Shown piece by piece: positions 11,401 through 21,644 of a stretch of DNA of 38,382 nt (position 1 is the first letter of the stretch; every line of letters begins with the position of its first letter). The notes beneath the pieces were generated by a model. It did not search any database, was not told the origin of the DNA, and saw only the letters and a list, made by a program, of their open reading frames with translations. The position numbers and the translations under genes were made by a program. The stretch is from positions 1-38,382 of the forward strand of contig CAJNOQ010000960.1 of assembly GCA_905250885.1 (NCBI GenBank), read 5' to 3'. The stretch comes from Didymodactylos carnosus (taxonomy: Eukaryota > Rotifera > Eurotatoria > Philodinida > Philodinidae).

Positions 11401-13314
11401 CTGATTGCTTTCATGCATCTCTTGCACCTCTTATCTTATGTTGTTTGTCAACGTCTTTTGTTTATTGGTCAAGGAAAAGAAAGTACCGAAGGCGAGTTGT
11501 ACTCATGGAACTATTATCGTTGGTGGTTTCTAAATAGCTTGTGGTTGAACAATAATTCTTATTGTTTAAGACATTTGTTAGGTACACCATTTTACAATTG
11601 TTTTCTTCGATTATGTGGAGCTCAAATTGGATGGCATACACATATTTATACAACATTGATCGACACTCCTTGGTTGCTGGAAATAGGTGAATCAACATTG
11701 ATTGGCGAAGAAGTTATATTGTCAAGTTTATCTTACCAAGATCGAGCCTATAAACTTCAACGAATTTCCATCGGATCACAATGTTCGATCAGCACGCGTT
11801 GTGTACTATATGAAGATGTTGTTATAGAAGATCATGTGTTCGTTGAGCCCATGTCTGCTATCACAGGTCATGTTGCAACAACGAATGATCATACAATCAT
11901 CAGAAATCGCTCATTATCATTAAGTAATATAATATATCAACTATTTTGTCTATTCTGTCTTCTGTGTATTCATGGTACACTTCTGTCATTCGTCTGTTTC
12001 ATATATCATGGTTGTCTGACTTTGTCACTGCCATGTTAGTCTCGCCTTAAGCTGGTTGATTTGGTCGTTAACAAGTCTTTTTATTGTCTTCTTCTTATTG
12101 AAATTTATTGTAGGTCCTGTGACGCCAGGACATTGTTCGCCGAATTCTTATTATTACTTGCATAAAGTATGGTTACGTCAGTTGACCATATCATCATTTC
12201 ATTATTTCTTGGGATTTTTACCATCATATCAAGTTTTATCAAGTATCATTCTACGTTGGTTAGGTGCTGATATCGAGGAAGACATTAGATTCGCTGAATT
12301 TCAACAGATATTAAATTTCCCATCCAATCTTCTTAGCATTGAGCATGGTGTGACAATATTTGGATATGCTGCGCTTGCTCCATTCCAGTTGACGAAAGAA
12401 GGTTTCTGTTGTATTGATACAATACATATTGGTTCAGGTACAACTCTTGGTAACTTATGCACACTTATGCCAGGTACGCGACTTTCACCTTCTACAACTG
12501 TGGGAAATCTTACTTTGGTAACAAGAGACACAGTTAATTGTGATCGTAATGGTGTATTGCTTGGTATTCCAGCTCATGAAATGCCATTTGGAATGTCTGA
12601 CATTATTTCTCTTGATAACGGTACATCGTTATCTGGTACCCAGCCTTTTCATACTTTTCTTCTCGCTTGTGTTCATTTCTTTGTGAGCAAATGTCTAATC
12701 ATCACTCTATATTGTTCATTACCAGTTTCTATTGCATTATTTATTCATACAATTCTATTTTGTGCTGTTCATCGTTATTTGACTTCGGATACTCTGAATC
12801 GCAACCAGTTTACATTTTCAGAGATTATAACTCGCACACAAGATTTTTTTCGTGCACTGACGACTGACTTTGATACACTCTTAGCACCATTTATATCAGG
12901 AACACAATTATTGGTCTATCTTCTTCGTTCTACGGGTGCTCGAATTGGACGTGATGTCATATTACCCAATATTGCTTGTGTCACTGATGCCCATCTTACC
13001 ACTATTACAGATCACGTTCGATTGAATTTAGGCGCCTATCTTCAGGTAAGACATGATACATTTTTGTGTCGTTCAATATGTTTATTTTATTGATCCCATT
13101 TTATTTTAAGTGTCATACGTTCGAACACCGTTTGTTAAAACTTGCACCTGTTACAGTAAACAATTCATGTGTACTCATGAGTGGTGCTTATATACTTTCT
13201 GGATCAACACTTCAAGGACGAAATCACATCTTACCATTAACGCTGGTGATGAAGGGTGATCAACTACCATTTAATACAAACTGGATAGGAGTACCGGCGC
13301 AACAAACTAGTTAG
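8403..13314 (+). CDS. NRPS with partial C, A and T domains and a Pls-type C-terminal membrane domain
   Basis: Exons as read: 8403-9515, 9568-9867, 9936-10263, 10313 to about 11984, about 12040-13045 and 13111-13314. The introns at 9516 (52 nt), 9868 (68), 10264 (49) and 13046 (65) have GT-AG ends and keep phase; the one near 11985-12039 is uncertain (intron or frameshift). The order is: a partial condensation domain (IGMFVNAIPLR motif), starting after the position of the HHxxxDG active site; an adenylation domain (FTSGSTGVPKAV, NTYGPAETTI, YRTGDL, final SGKVDRK lysine); a carrier domain (GGTSLDA, Ser for phosphopantetheine); then several membrane segments alternating with hexapeptide-type beta-helix stretches. 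That end matches the terminal domain of poly-lysine synthetase-type (Pls) NRPSs, which link amino acids at a membrane. A 13-bp duplication (8507-8532) shifts the frame. Acquisition from bacteria or fungi followed by intron gain is inferred. Confidence 0.88.
8507..8532 (+). repeat. 13-bp tandem duplication inside the NRPS condensation domain
   Basis: CGATATCGTCTAT occurs twice in tandem (8507-8519 and 8520-8532). The upstream LPLPFDRYRLS frame runs into TGA just after it, while the downstream condensation-domain frame lies 13 bases (+1) out of phase. The two match exactly if only one copy is counted, so the duplication is the lesion. Confidence 0.9.
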
Positions 13315-13398
13315 AATCCTTGAGAACAGCTGCCGTAAACGTTTTCGATTCAGTTACGGATCTCATCAGACGGCTTAAGAACAATTTCGATCTAATTT

Positions 13399-13404
13399 AA
13401 TAAA
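13399..13404 (+). promoter_or_regulatory. Candidate polyadenylation signal of the NRPS
   Basis: AATAAA 85 bp after the NRPS stop codon, in a suitable position for a eukaryotic poly(A) signal. Confidence 0.45.
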
Positions 13405-13439
13405 TCAAAATCAAGATCTCTAATTCATAATTGTTCGAT

Positions 13440-15560
13440 ATTACATAATAATATTTTATAGTATGTTAATTTTGATTACAATATTCGAGTGATTTGTAGT
13501 TGGATTAGTTGTAATTCAGACTGATTAATATGTTTGTGATAATAATTGACTTAGTTATAAATTATTTGTAGTTATCTGAAGATTGGATAGGGCGTTAGAT
13601 ACTCGATATAGCTGAGTGGATGATCTTACCTGATGGTAGGCATTGAATAGAGTATTTCCATTTTTTATTGTGAGATGTAAAGATATAGCAGGACCTTGAA
13701 TGTATTTTGTGTTTGTTTTAAATGAACGATATTAATACGTGTGATAAGTGTGGTGGATAGACGACGAATTGACGAAGATATTGTTATTCTTTCTGATATA
13801 GTATTAGTAGAGAAGATATTGGAAGTTGTATTGTGATATAAATATACGATACACATGTGGTTGTAATTGTTGACTTAATGATGAAAGAATACTGGAATAT
13901 ATGGTTTTTGAATAATATGAAGTGTTTTTTTCTTGTTTTTTTATACTACGTAGTGTGATAATAATTAATTGATGTTGTTATGATAAAGACATTGTTGAGT
14001 ATTATAGATGTAATAAAGAAGTTGGTTAAGTAGCCAAAAATATAGTAGATGGAGAAGAAGTAAGTTACTTGTTGTGTTTATCGGTCGACCAGTTGCCGAA
14101 AAAAATGAGTATTATGAAGATGGTAGTAGGTAGGTATATATTTGTATAGTTACGGTCTGACTAGAAGGAGATGAGAGGTGAGACCTGGAACTATTCTCAG
14201 TGGCATATGTATCCTATTTCGGGATAAATTCCAATGATATAGATTGTTGTCTACTGAATGCCACTTTTGAAAATGCGCGCAACAATGCAACTGTAAAGAA
14301 ATAGCAGTTCACGTGTCCTTAAAAAATTATATTGTCTGATATGCAGCTAGAAAAGATTTCAGTTATCCTCATGATATGCAAGAATGTTATTATTCTTTTC
14401 GTAACGAAATGACTAATGAAAAACAGATAGTTTAGTTTGCCAAGGAAAAAAGAAGAGAAGTCTCATTCTTGAATAATTCAATATGATAGTCGATTTGTTA
14501 TTACTGTTTATCAATTACTGGGTCTAAAAATTCTTTAAGATTGCATTAAGAGAGACTTGAAATCACTATTAAAATGAAGATTATTAAGTCTTTTTGTTGT
14601 TGTTATGGTTCTAATTGATCGATAGATTAGTAGTAATATAAGTATGATTGAGAGATTAGTTATTATAATGCGTTTCCGACTTCGAGTGTGAGTCTGTTAA
14701 ATATTGCAAATTTTCTTGGTATTATACGATGTAAGGTAGGATTTGAGAATAAGTGTTATATCTAGAATAATATGAAGTATAAGTATGTTATATTGATAAA
14801 GAAGAAAAAATTAAATGAACTCTAAATAGATAAATATGGTCTACTTTGGTTTGATTCAAGAATTACGAATATTAATAAATGAAATGAAGAGAAGAAGAAA
14901 AAACATGCTCATAAATATAGTTAGGCAAGTAATTGATGAGTTGATGACAGAATTTTTTATCATTTTTGATTGTAGGTTTTTATGAATTTTTGTTATTATT
15001 GATCAGTTGTAATTCTTAAGGTCGAAGCTCTTTTTGTTTTTCTTTGTCTTTCTAGTCAAGAAAGATTGAAAATATATGTTTACTGATACGATGATTTACC
15101 TAAGGGTGAGGATAGCTACCATGATCTATAAAATTTCATCCCGGCTAAGAGAATTCATCAGATGGTATGGTAATATGTGGAAGTAATAAGGTTATCTGGA
15201 AGTAGAAAAAGAAATAGTTTATTGTTTAAGGGAAGGAAAAGAATGTAGTTATATATATTGTGTTTTTATTAGAATATTGGGTAGGAGTGAACGAAAAAGA
15301 AAGAACAGATACAGAAGTTCAGATTTAGGTGTTTCACCATTGTGTCCTTTGGTTTCGACTGTTATACATTGTTGATGATGATTAGGAGTATATTCATGTG
15401 GTTAGATCAGTTGGTAGCAGTTCGTACAATGTTTGGCTGTTTTTGCTTTTGTTGTTCTATTCAATGATAAAGCAAAGTAAGTGTAGTTGGTTTTGTCAAT
15501 ATGTATTTAGAAGTGGGTAGTTTATTAATACTTACTATGAGTTGATTTATTTTGTAATAA
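13440..15560. other. Gene-less tract with strong G-over-C strand asymmetry
   Basis: About 2.1 kb lies between the NRPS and the tRNA without recognisable coding sequence. The plus strand is strongly depleted in C. Hand counts of single 60-base lines give 15 G and 1 C (15181-15240), 15 G and 1 C (15241-15300), 12 G and 2 C (13861-13920) and 9 G and 2 C (14761-14820). The skew fades near 15560. I saw no obvious tandem repeat. The function is unknown. Confidence 0.7.
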
Positions 15561-15692
15561 TCGTTTTGTAGGTCATTTTCGTATAAGTTCATTCTTTGCA
15601 TCTCGACGATTACGGTTTCCAACAATTATTTTAGCATTCATAGCAGGTGTTTCTGTTAGGATCCTGGAGAGATCCTAAGACGGAAGAAGACA

Positions 15693-15763
15693 GCCCGGTA
15701 GTGTAATGGCAGTACGTCCGACCGGTAATCGGAAGGTCTGGGGTTCAATTCCTCAGTCGGGCA
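15693..15763 (+). tRNA. tRNA-Thr(GGT)-like gene
   Basis: The sequence folds into a cloverleaf: a 7-bp acceptor stem with two G-U pairs closing at 15693/15762, a short D arm with GG in the loop, a perfect 5-bp anticodon stem (TCCGA/TCGGA) with loop CCGGTAA giving anticodon GGT at 15724-15726, and a 5-bp T stem with loop TTCAATT. Pol III boxes are intact: A box TAGTGTAATGG (15699-15709) and B box GGTTCAATTCC (15742-15752). CCA is not encoded. Odd points: C at position 33 instead of U, one nucleotide fewer than usual between acceptor and D arm, and a GGT anticodon, whereas animal nuclear Thr tRNAs normally use AGT, TGT or CGT. It could be a transferred or degenerate tRNA, or part of the adjacent retroelement. 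Confidence 0.75.
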
Positions 15764-15769
15764 GTGGTC

Positions 15770-15774
15770 TTTTT
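15770..15774 (+). terminator. Pol III terminator
   Basis: A run of five T seven bases after the tRNA discriminator base, the usual RNA polymerase III stop signal. Confidence 0.7.
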
Positions 15775-15905
15775 CCGTTCTGTCGTGATATAACATCTCG
15801 CTGGGTGATTACGGGGCGTAACAGTTTCTTTAAAATATCTTCACAAACATAGTGCATATCCCGTTTAAATGAATTAAAACGGTTTTCATGCTTATAGTGC
15901 ACGAA

Positions 15906-17748
15906 TTATTTTTTACCATAATATTTTTGTTTATTCTCGGTTTCAGTTGTTGGATTTGATATCTCGACTGGATTCTCGTCTGTTTGGTCGTTGCCAATAT
16001 CGGCTGTTGTTGCACTTCGTGCCGCTTGTGATTGTCGGGCTGTTGGTAGACCTAATATTTTGTTAAGCATAGTGAAAAATTGGTTTTCATCGTCGACAAA
16101 AGGTAAGAATGGTGAGGTACAGTTATATTCAAAAAAGAATTTGTAAAATTCATTTTTAATAAATGTGGATGGATAACTAAAGAATGTATGATCAATGGAA
16201 ATAATCTAAGTTATGCGATGTATGAGAGGGACTTACATTATATAGTAATGTTAATTTAATATAACGTCGTTCATAATTGAATGCTTGAAATGTCGATGAA
16301 TATCGTATAGCATGTGTAAGAGAAGTTTTGATAATATTGGTGAAAACATGTCGAGGATGATGGGATATAAATGGTACAACATAAGGTTCGGCTGCTGGTT
16401 TATGATAAACGGATGTAAACAGAGTACCATTGTCATTTGTAAGAAGAACATCAAGAAATGGTAGAGTTTTATCAATTTTATAGCCTAATTCAACATTTGT
16501 GTGGTATTCATTTGCTTTACCTAATAATTTAATTAAGTCTTTTTCAGGTTTATTCCATGTCATAAAAATATCATCAATATATCTATGAAAATTCTAGTAT
16601 CAAATTTACTTTTTATGTTCTATTACACGTACCTGCCATAATATTCACCTATCGTAGCTTGTTCATCAACAATTTTTTTTTGCCATTTCCACATGAAAAT
16701 ATTGGCTAATGTTAATGTAAATGATGATCCCATAGCATCACTAGTAGTTTGTTGATAAATTTTATTTTACCATAAGCAAATACATTTTCTTTAATTACAA
16801 TGAAAGCTAATTTTCTTATTATATCAAGATTAATTCCTTTGACCTTTTTATAACCATGTGCATGAAGAAATTCCATAAGAGTATTCAATGCTTCGTCTTG
16901 TGGTAACATGGTATATAAATTATGAATATCAAATGTACAAAAAAGGGTTGTTGATTGAAAAAGACCTTTCTTGGTATATTCTGAAAGTTCTGTAATTAAA
17001 TGAGCGCCATTAATAATAGTTGGTTTTTTACATTTATCGTCGAATATGGGTTGTAGTAGTTCATCTAAAAATTTTGAAATCTTTGTTGTTGGAGCACGAA
17101 TAGTATTTTCAATTGGTCGAACTGGTATATCCACCTATAATCCAATAGAATGAAATAAACTCAAAATAATTATAAGAAATCTTTCCAATACCTTATGTGT
17201 TTTAGGATTAAAATACAAGTGAGCTAATTCAGCTTCTTCTCGATCAGGCATCATTTTTTTAAATTGCCATTGTAAAATAAATTTTTTTGATTGAAATTTA
17301 TCAAGTAATTGGACGACTTTGCCGAATATTTCATTGAATGGATTATCAGATAATTCAATAAAAGCATTTGTATCGGAGAAAAATTTTTCTGCTTTCTTTT
17401 CAAATTCATTGGCTAAACCAATATAAAAATTATGGCCCTTATCAGTAATACGAATGATAAGACCCATGTTTTTAATTATTTGTCCAATTGATGCGACGAT
17501 TTGTGCTTGTTCAAGAGTTTGAAGTTGATCTTTATATGATAATGGTGTACAATAACAATGATTAAAATAATCAAGAAGATGGGCTGAATATTGATCGAAA
17601 ATTGGTTTTGTTCGTGGTATACAATGAGGATACTCAACGAGATGATTTTTAATCTTTGTGTAAATATCTTTATGTTCATCTTTCACTTCAGCTACTTGTT
17701 ATTTATGAGGACGAATGGCACTTTGATTTAATGTTATACAAGATGGAC
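15906..17748 (-). pseudogene. Reverse transcriptase domain of the Athena-like element
   Basis: Exons on the minus strand: 17748-17192, 17134 to about 16629, 16593-16237 and 16205-15906. The first ends in AELAHLYFNPKTHK and, across a 57-nt GT-AG intron, continues as VDIPVRPIENT, the N-terminal RT motifs of Penelope elements. FCTFDIHNLYT holds the first catalytic Asp, DAMGSSF follows, and YIDDIF is the YxDD active site. LPFLDVLLT, VYHKPAAEPYVV and SHHPRHVFTNI are the conserved thumb. The YIDD exon starts after an apparent intron of only 35-39 nt, and the next intron is 31 nt (GTAAGT...TTAG); both keep phase. An in-frame TAA at 17699-17701 precedes the RT. The predicted activity is copying RNA to DNA at chromosome ends. 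This copy is probably inactive. Confidence 0.85.
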
Positions 17749-17806
17749 CTAAAATAAATTTAAATATAAAATAATCAATCTATGACATTCGAGAAGAATA
17801 TCTTAC

Positions 17807-19300
17807 CACATGAAAGATGGTTCTATTGATGTGTATCAAATGGATTGAACATTAGATCGAGGTATGGTTCAGGAGAGATATCAATAGTAGTTTTTGTTGA
17901 TGATGAACGTTGACAATTTTTAAGTATTATTCTTCGAAAATGTGACATTTCATCATAAATCTCTTTTTTTAATCTATTTATTCGACAATTGATATATCCG
18001 TTAATATGATTGAAAAGAGATGAATTATTAATCGAAGTATTATTCAATAATTGTGATTCCAATTTAATAAATTCACATCGATATTGTTGTTCATATTCGT
18101 TTATTTTAGTTTCATTGGTATTAAAAAAATAATTTAACCAGATACGTTTTCCTTCATGTATAATTTTATAACGTTTATTTTTCACTTCAATACTGTTTTG
18201 ATTATTGTTCAATGGTAAATAAGTAAGAGGTGAAATGAAATTTTCCAAATGATCGAAATTTTGTGTTAAAAATTTACAATGAATTCGTATTTCTAAGATA
18301 AGTTGTTCTTTCCAAGTTCCGGCTTGTTTTTCTCGTGTTGTAATTAATCGATTTAAATATTCATTCTAAAAGCGTATTATTTGATAACAAAATATCTATT
18401 CTATTAGAAATTATATAAATTTACTTGTTGATTATTTAGCAGGGGCGAAGTAGATATGGTTTTAAATAGATCTTTTTCATAAATATCATCTTTAAATTTG
18501 AACAATTCATCATTGTTTCTCATTGATAAATATTTTCGTTCACTATCTGTTTAAGACATTGTTCAATTTGATTAAATGATAATGTTGCATTTGGTATTGG
18601 ACATGATTGAGAATGTTTGGTCAATACCATTCGACATTGATTCAATTGCTTTTGTTTATTCTGTATATAAACCATAAGATATTCTTTACATCGTTGGAAA
18701 TCATCTGTATTTGCCATTGTATATAACTGATCCTTGATTTTTTAAGACGAAAAAAAATCGTATAAGAATCACTTAGAAAAAAGTAAACTTGCTGGCCATA
18801 TATGATGTTGTAAATCAATATCTAAATATGATTGCCATAATTGTTGATCCATTTCTAGACAGTATTGTTGATCTAATAGTTCAAGTTGTTCATATATAAA
18901 TATTTGTTCTTCTTTTTTTCTTGAATGTATAATTTAATGAAGAATTTAACATTTGATAAAGTATGAATGATGATCGTGTCAAATACATAGGTCGTCTAAA
19001 AATAAAATTATATAGAATGAATAATCCTACTATACAAATTTAAAAACATACCGATAATCTGTATTAGTATTATTCATTTCTATCATTCGATGAATCATGA
19101 CTGTTGTTGTTGTCATATTTTTCCTTTTTTGTCGATGATGATAGACCAGTACATAATTGACTCATTGATTTTCTCATTGTATCATGTGCTGTTGATGATT
19201 TTTTTAATTTTCTGGAGAACGGTTTGTGAGAGAAGTTGAAATCTTTGAGAGCGGACAGATCTTCAGGAATAGATATATCGTCTTCTGATGCGGTCTTTTA
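17807..19300 (-). pseudogene. N-terminal region of the Athena-like element
   Basis: Coding-like minus-strand segments precede the RT. About 19300-19030 is Ser/Lys/Asn-rich; about 18965-18780 includes EQLELLDQQYCLEMDQQ; 18717-18540 includes FQRCKEYLMVYIQNKQKQL; 18535-18425 and 18365-17807 continue with charged, probably helical sequence ending NHLSCG. Introns of 59 nt (18366-18424) and 58 nt (17749-17806) join them in phase; the latter connects to the RT exon. Frames change at an A7 run near 18925 and near 18540, and a TAG interrupts at 17823-17825. No domain is recognised. Bdelloid Athena proteins have a long N-terminal extension of this kind. Exon limits upstream of 18717 are tentative. Confidence 0.6.
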
Positions 19301-19319
19301 TGGAATATTCAAATCACGA

Positions 19320-19990
19320 TTAGTGAAAGTGGGACGACTCTTACTTAGCTCTCTGTCTCCTAGATATTATGTTCGAAAGAAATGAACTTTTTTCGTACGG
19401 ATGTTCAACAGTAATTGCGATAGGTAGACTTTTTGCTTTCATTGTATCTTTTGTCGTTAGAAGAATAGAAGACAAAATATCGAGCACACTTTCTAAAGCG
19501 TTTGCTTTGTGACTACGAATAGTTTTTTAAAGAGCTATCAAAAATCAACAGAACAAGATTTTTTTGTAACAGAAAATTAAACCCATTCTAAATAATATAA
19601 ACTCAAAGAATGTGGACTACCATACGACTAGTTCATTAAAATTTTGTTTCGGTCAATTTCTGCAGATGTATAGTGATTATTCTATTGTTTTTTCCATTAG
19701 GTATAGTTCTCGTTGGTTGTTTCTGACGATTTTGTTATCCTGTAATGATTGACTTATATCGTCACTTGTTTTTCTACTTTTTCATTGTGCTGCTCTCAAA
19801 ACTGTACGTGTTTCTTTTAATGAGGATCATCCAAGCGATCCTGCATATATGATTGCTCATAGTGGAACGAAGTTGACATCACAGAGGAAAAGGCGCATTC
19901 CAGGATAGATCCGTATTCAAGATGATCCATCTTCTATATTCGCCGAAAACCATCTCAAAGCTAATCCATTTCTCGTTGCTTATGCGGAGT
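19320..19990. other. Region without recognisable genes
   Basis: AT-rich, with stops in all frames. It may include the promoter or 5' end of the Athena-like element, whose boundary could not be located. Confidence 0.5.
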
Positions 19991-20009
19991 TTTTAATGAT
20001 TTTATCGAA

Positions 20010-20380
20010 ATACATGTGTCGCCTCTCACGGCAAAGTCGCGACGTGAGTCACGAAAAAAAGTCATGGCGTGAACGCGTAACGCGATCGCTATTGGACTCA
20101 CGAAAAATGTCACGATTTTCGCGATCACTATAAACTTGCGATGAAAAGGGATTTTTCCAATCCAACCGTAAAACTCACGGCGTGACTTCCGCGGTCGCTG
20201 TGTGAGTCCCATGTTTTTCCCAATATTTGGAAGCGAGTCCTTATTCTCGCATTGTGACTCACGAAGTCGCGTCATGAGTCCCGTGTTTTATCAAAAATTC
20301 AGCGCGACTAGCTGTTGTCGCGACATGACTCCCACTGTCGCGACGTGACTAAGCAGGGACTCACGATTTTACTTCAGCAA
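20010..20380. repeat. TCGCGA/GTGACTC-rich degenerate repeat block, left
   Basis: A locally GC-rich stretch built of many degenerate copies of motifs such as GTCGCGACGTGAGTC, TCACGAA and GCGATCGC, unlike the surrounding AT-rich DNA. A second block of the same character lies at 23580-23960. The two may be arms of one element of about 4 kb into which the GIY-YIG Penelope element inserted, but a base-by-base inverted match was not demonstrated. Confidence 0.6.
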
Positions 20381-20399
20381 GACGCCTATCGCGCCTTTC

Positions 20400-21346
20400 A
20401 CTTACTCGCGCTTGTTTTTTTCGCCTGCTCCATGAAGTGCTTATTCGATTTGGAGTTTTCCTGTCTGAACAGGGCTTGTATGCAGGGTTTTTATTTATTT
20501 TTCAGGTTTTTTGGATGAAAAGAATTTTTTTAGGAGTTGTTTTTAGAGGTTTCTCTTTTCTCAAACTCATAATTCAGTTGCTCAACTCCGGTTCGACACA
20601 AAAGGTACTCGGCTGATCAGCTGCAAAGTTAATAGACCTGCTTGCGTCCTTTCCGTGCGAGTTTAATTTCCATAAGGCAACGCCTGCCGTACGTGAGGAA
20701 CACATTCACGCTAGGAGTTTCATCTGGAATCCCAAGGAAGCTGACGCTAAATCCTGCTCGTTATCCTGTAGGATAACGAAACATTTGCGAGAATTTAAGG
20801 TCAAAAAGATGGCGTAATTCTGGTGGAGCTCTTGAATTCTAGTTTTACTGGAAGTCTGACAGCACCGTTGTACATAGCTGTAGTTCTTGATCGCACCATG
20901 TTTTACTCGGACTTTTCTTCAAGAACATTATGCGACTTTTTGAAGTTTACATCGATCCTACGATGCGTTCAGTACTCCATAATTTCTACCTAAAAGACAT
21001 TTTTACTGAAGAGAACTAATGCGAAATCAAAGTAAGTACGCGGCAAAAATTTTGAAGATCAAGTTCCTCGTTTAAATTCTTCCGGCATATTTCTGTCGCG
21101 ATGCTGAACTGTTTACTTTACTCTATTTCTGAAAAGTTAATCATGAGCTGTGATAACTTAAGTAAAAGAAATTTTCATTTGGAATGAAGTTTTCTGTCCT
21201 CTATGATTCAAAATCTGGTATCAAAATAAAGGTCAGAGAGGCTGATATCTTATGATTTTAACGTGAGCCTTACCAATAAGGTAACGTTTGCCGTATGTGA
21301 AGAAAACATTCACGCTTGAACTTTCCGAGAATGCGTATTCGTAAAT
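20400..21346. other. Non-coding repeat DNA with an internal 42-bp repeat pair
   Basis: No genes seen. The segment at 20671-20712 (ATAAGGCAACGCCTGCCGTA...TTCACGCT) recurs with substitutions at 21273-21316, about 600 bp apart in direct orientation, suggesting internal duplication within a larger repeat. Confidence 0.6.
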
Positions 21347-21359
21347 ACTAGACGCTAAT

Positions 21360-21630
21360 TGTCAAAAGTAAAGTTCAAAATACTCTTCCTGATAATTTAT
21401 TCAATTACATTGAAAATATACACCGTGACGTTTCAAACACATAGGTGTTCTTCATCAGACGAAAAGTTAGAAATGACTATCTGTACAAAAAATTTACAAA
21501 ACTAACTTCTACTTTTCTTTTCTTTCCTTCTCTTTTTCTTCGTTTGACTTCTTTTTAATATTGATACGAATGAACAGGGCGATAACACTGAATGAGGAAA
21601 CCACGTTTCTTCACTTCGTATCAATATTAC
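21360..21630 (-). repeat. Left pseudo-LTR (inverted copy)
   Basis: 271 bp, near-identical reverse complement of 22522-22792. It contains a minus-strand hammerhead motif at 21424-21461 and, at its inner end, an internal hairpin formed by AATATTGATACGAA and TTCGTATCAATATT. Confidence 0.9.
21424..21461 (-). ncRNA. Hammerhead ribozyme motif, left pLTR
   Basis: Read on the minus strand: CGT, then the core CTGATGA, a helix II hairpin (AACAC/GTGTT with loop CTAT), GAAA, a minimal 2-bp helix III (AC/GT), the cleavage triplet GTC and ACG closing helix I. Minimal hammerheads of this layout are known from Penelope pLTRs and are thought to act better as dimers. Confidence 0.75.
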
Positions 21631-21644
21631 CGCCCTGCTCTCTC

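Larger units (their letters stand above)
15906..19300 (-). mobile_element. Athena-like (endonuclease-less) Penelope retroelement, decayed
   Basis: The minus strand carries an N-terminal polar/coiled region, an RT domain with Penelope-type motifs and thumb, and a short C-terminal tail ending in TAA at 15906, with no GIY-YIG endonuclease. Multiple introns inside the retroelement and absence of the endonuclease are hallmarks of bdelloid Athena elements. The copy is damaged: in-frame stops at 17823-17825 and 17699-17701, and frame changes near 18540 and at a poly-A run near 18925. The ends were not found. The 3' side converges on the tRNA gene about 140 bp away. The upstream limit near 19300 is where open coding-like sequence starts. 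Confidence 0.8.

Noticed and set aside
11985-12039. A confident sixth NRPS intron
   Set aside because: GTCATT...GTTAG would restore the frame with 55 nt, but the donor is weak and a simple indel explains the shift equally well.
10543-12531. Minus-strand frames of 66-88 codons inside the NRPS
   Set aside because: Antisense shadows of clearly conserved A, T and terminal-domain sequence.
19961-20518. Frames of 104 and 67 codons in the TCGCGA block
   Set aside because: Open only because the degenerate GC-rich repeat has few stop codons; composition follows the repeat.
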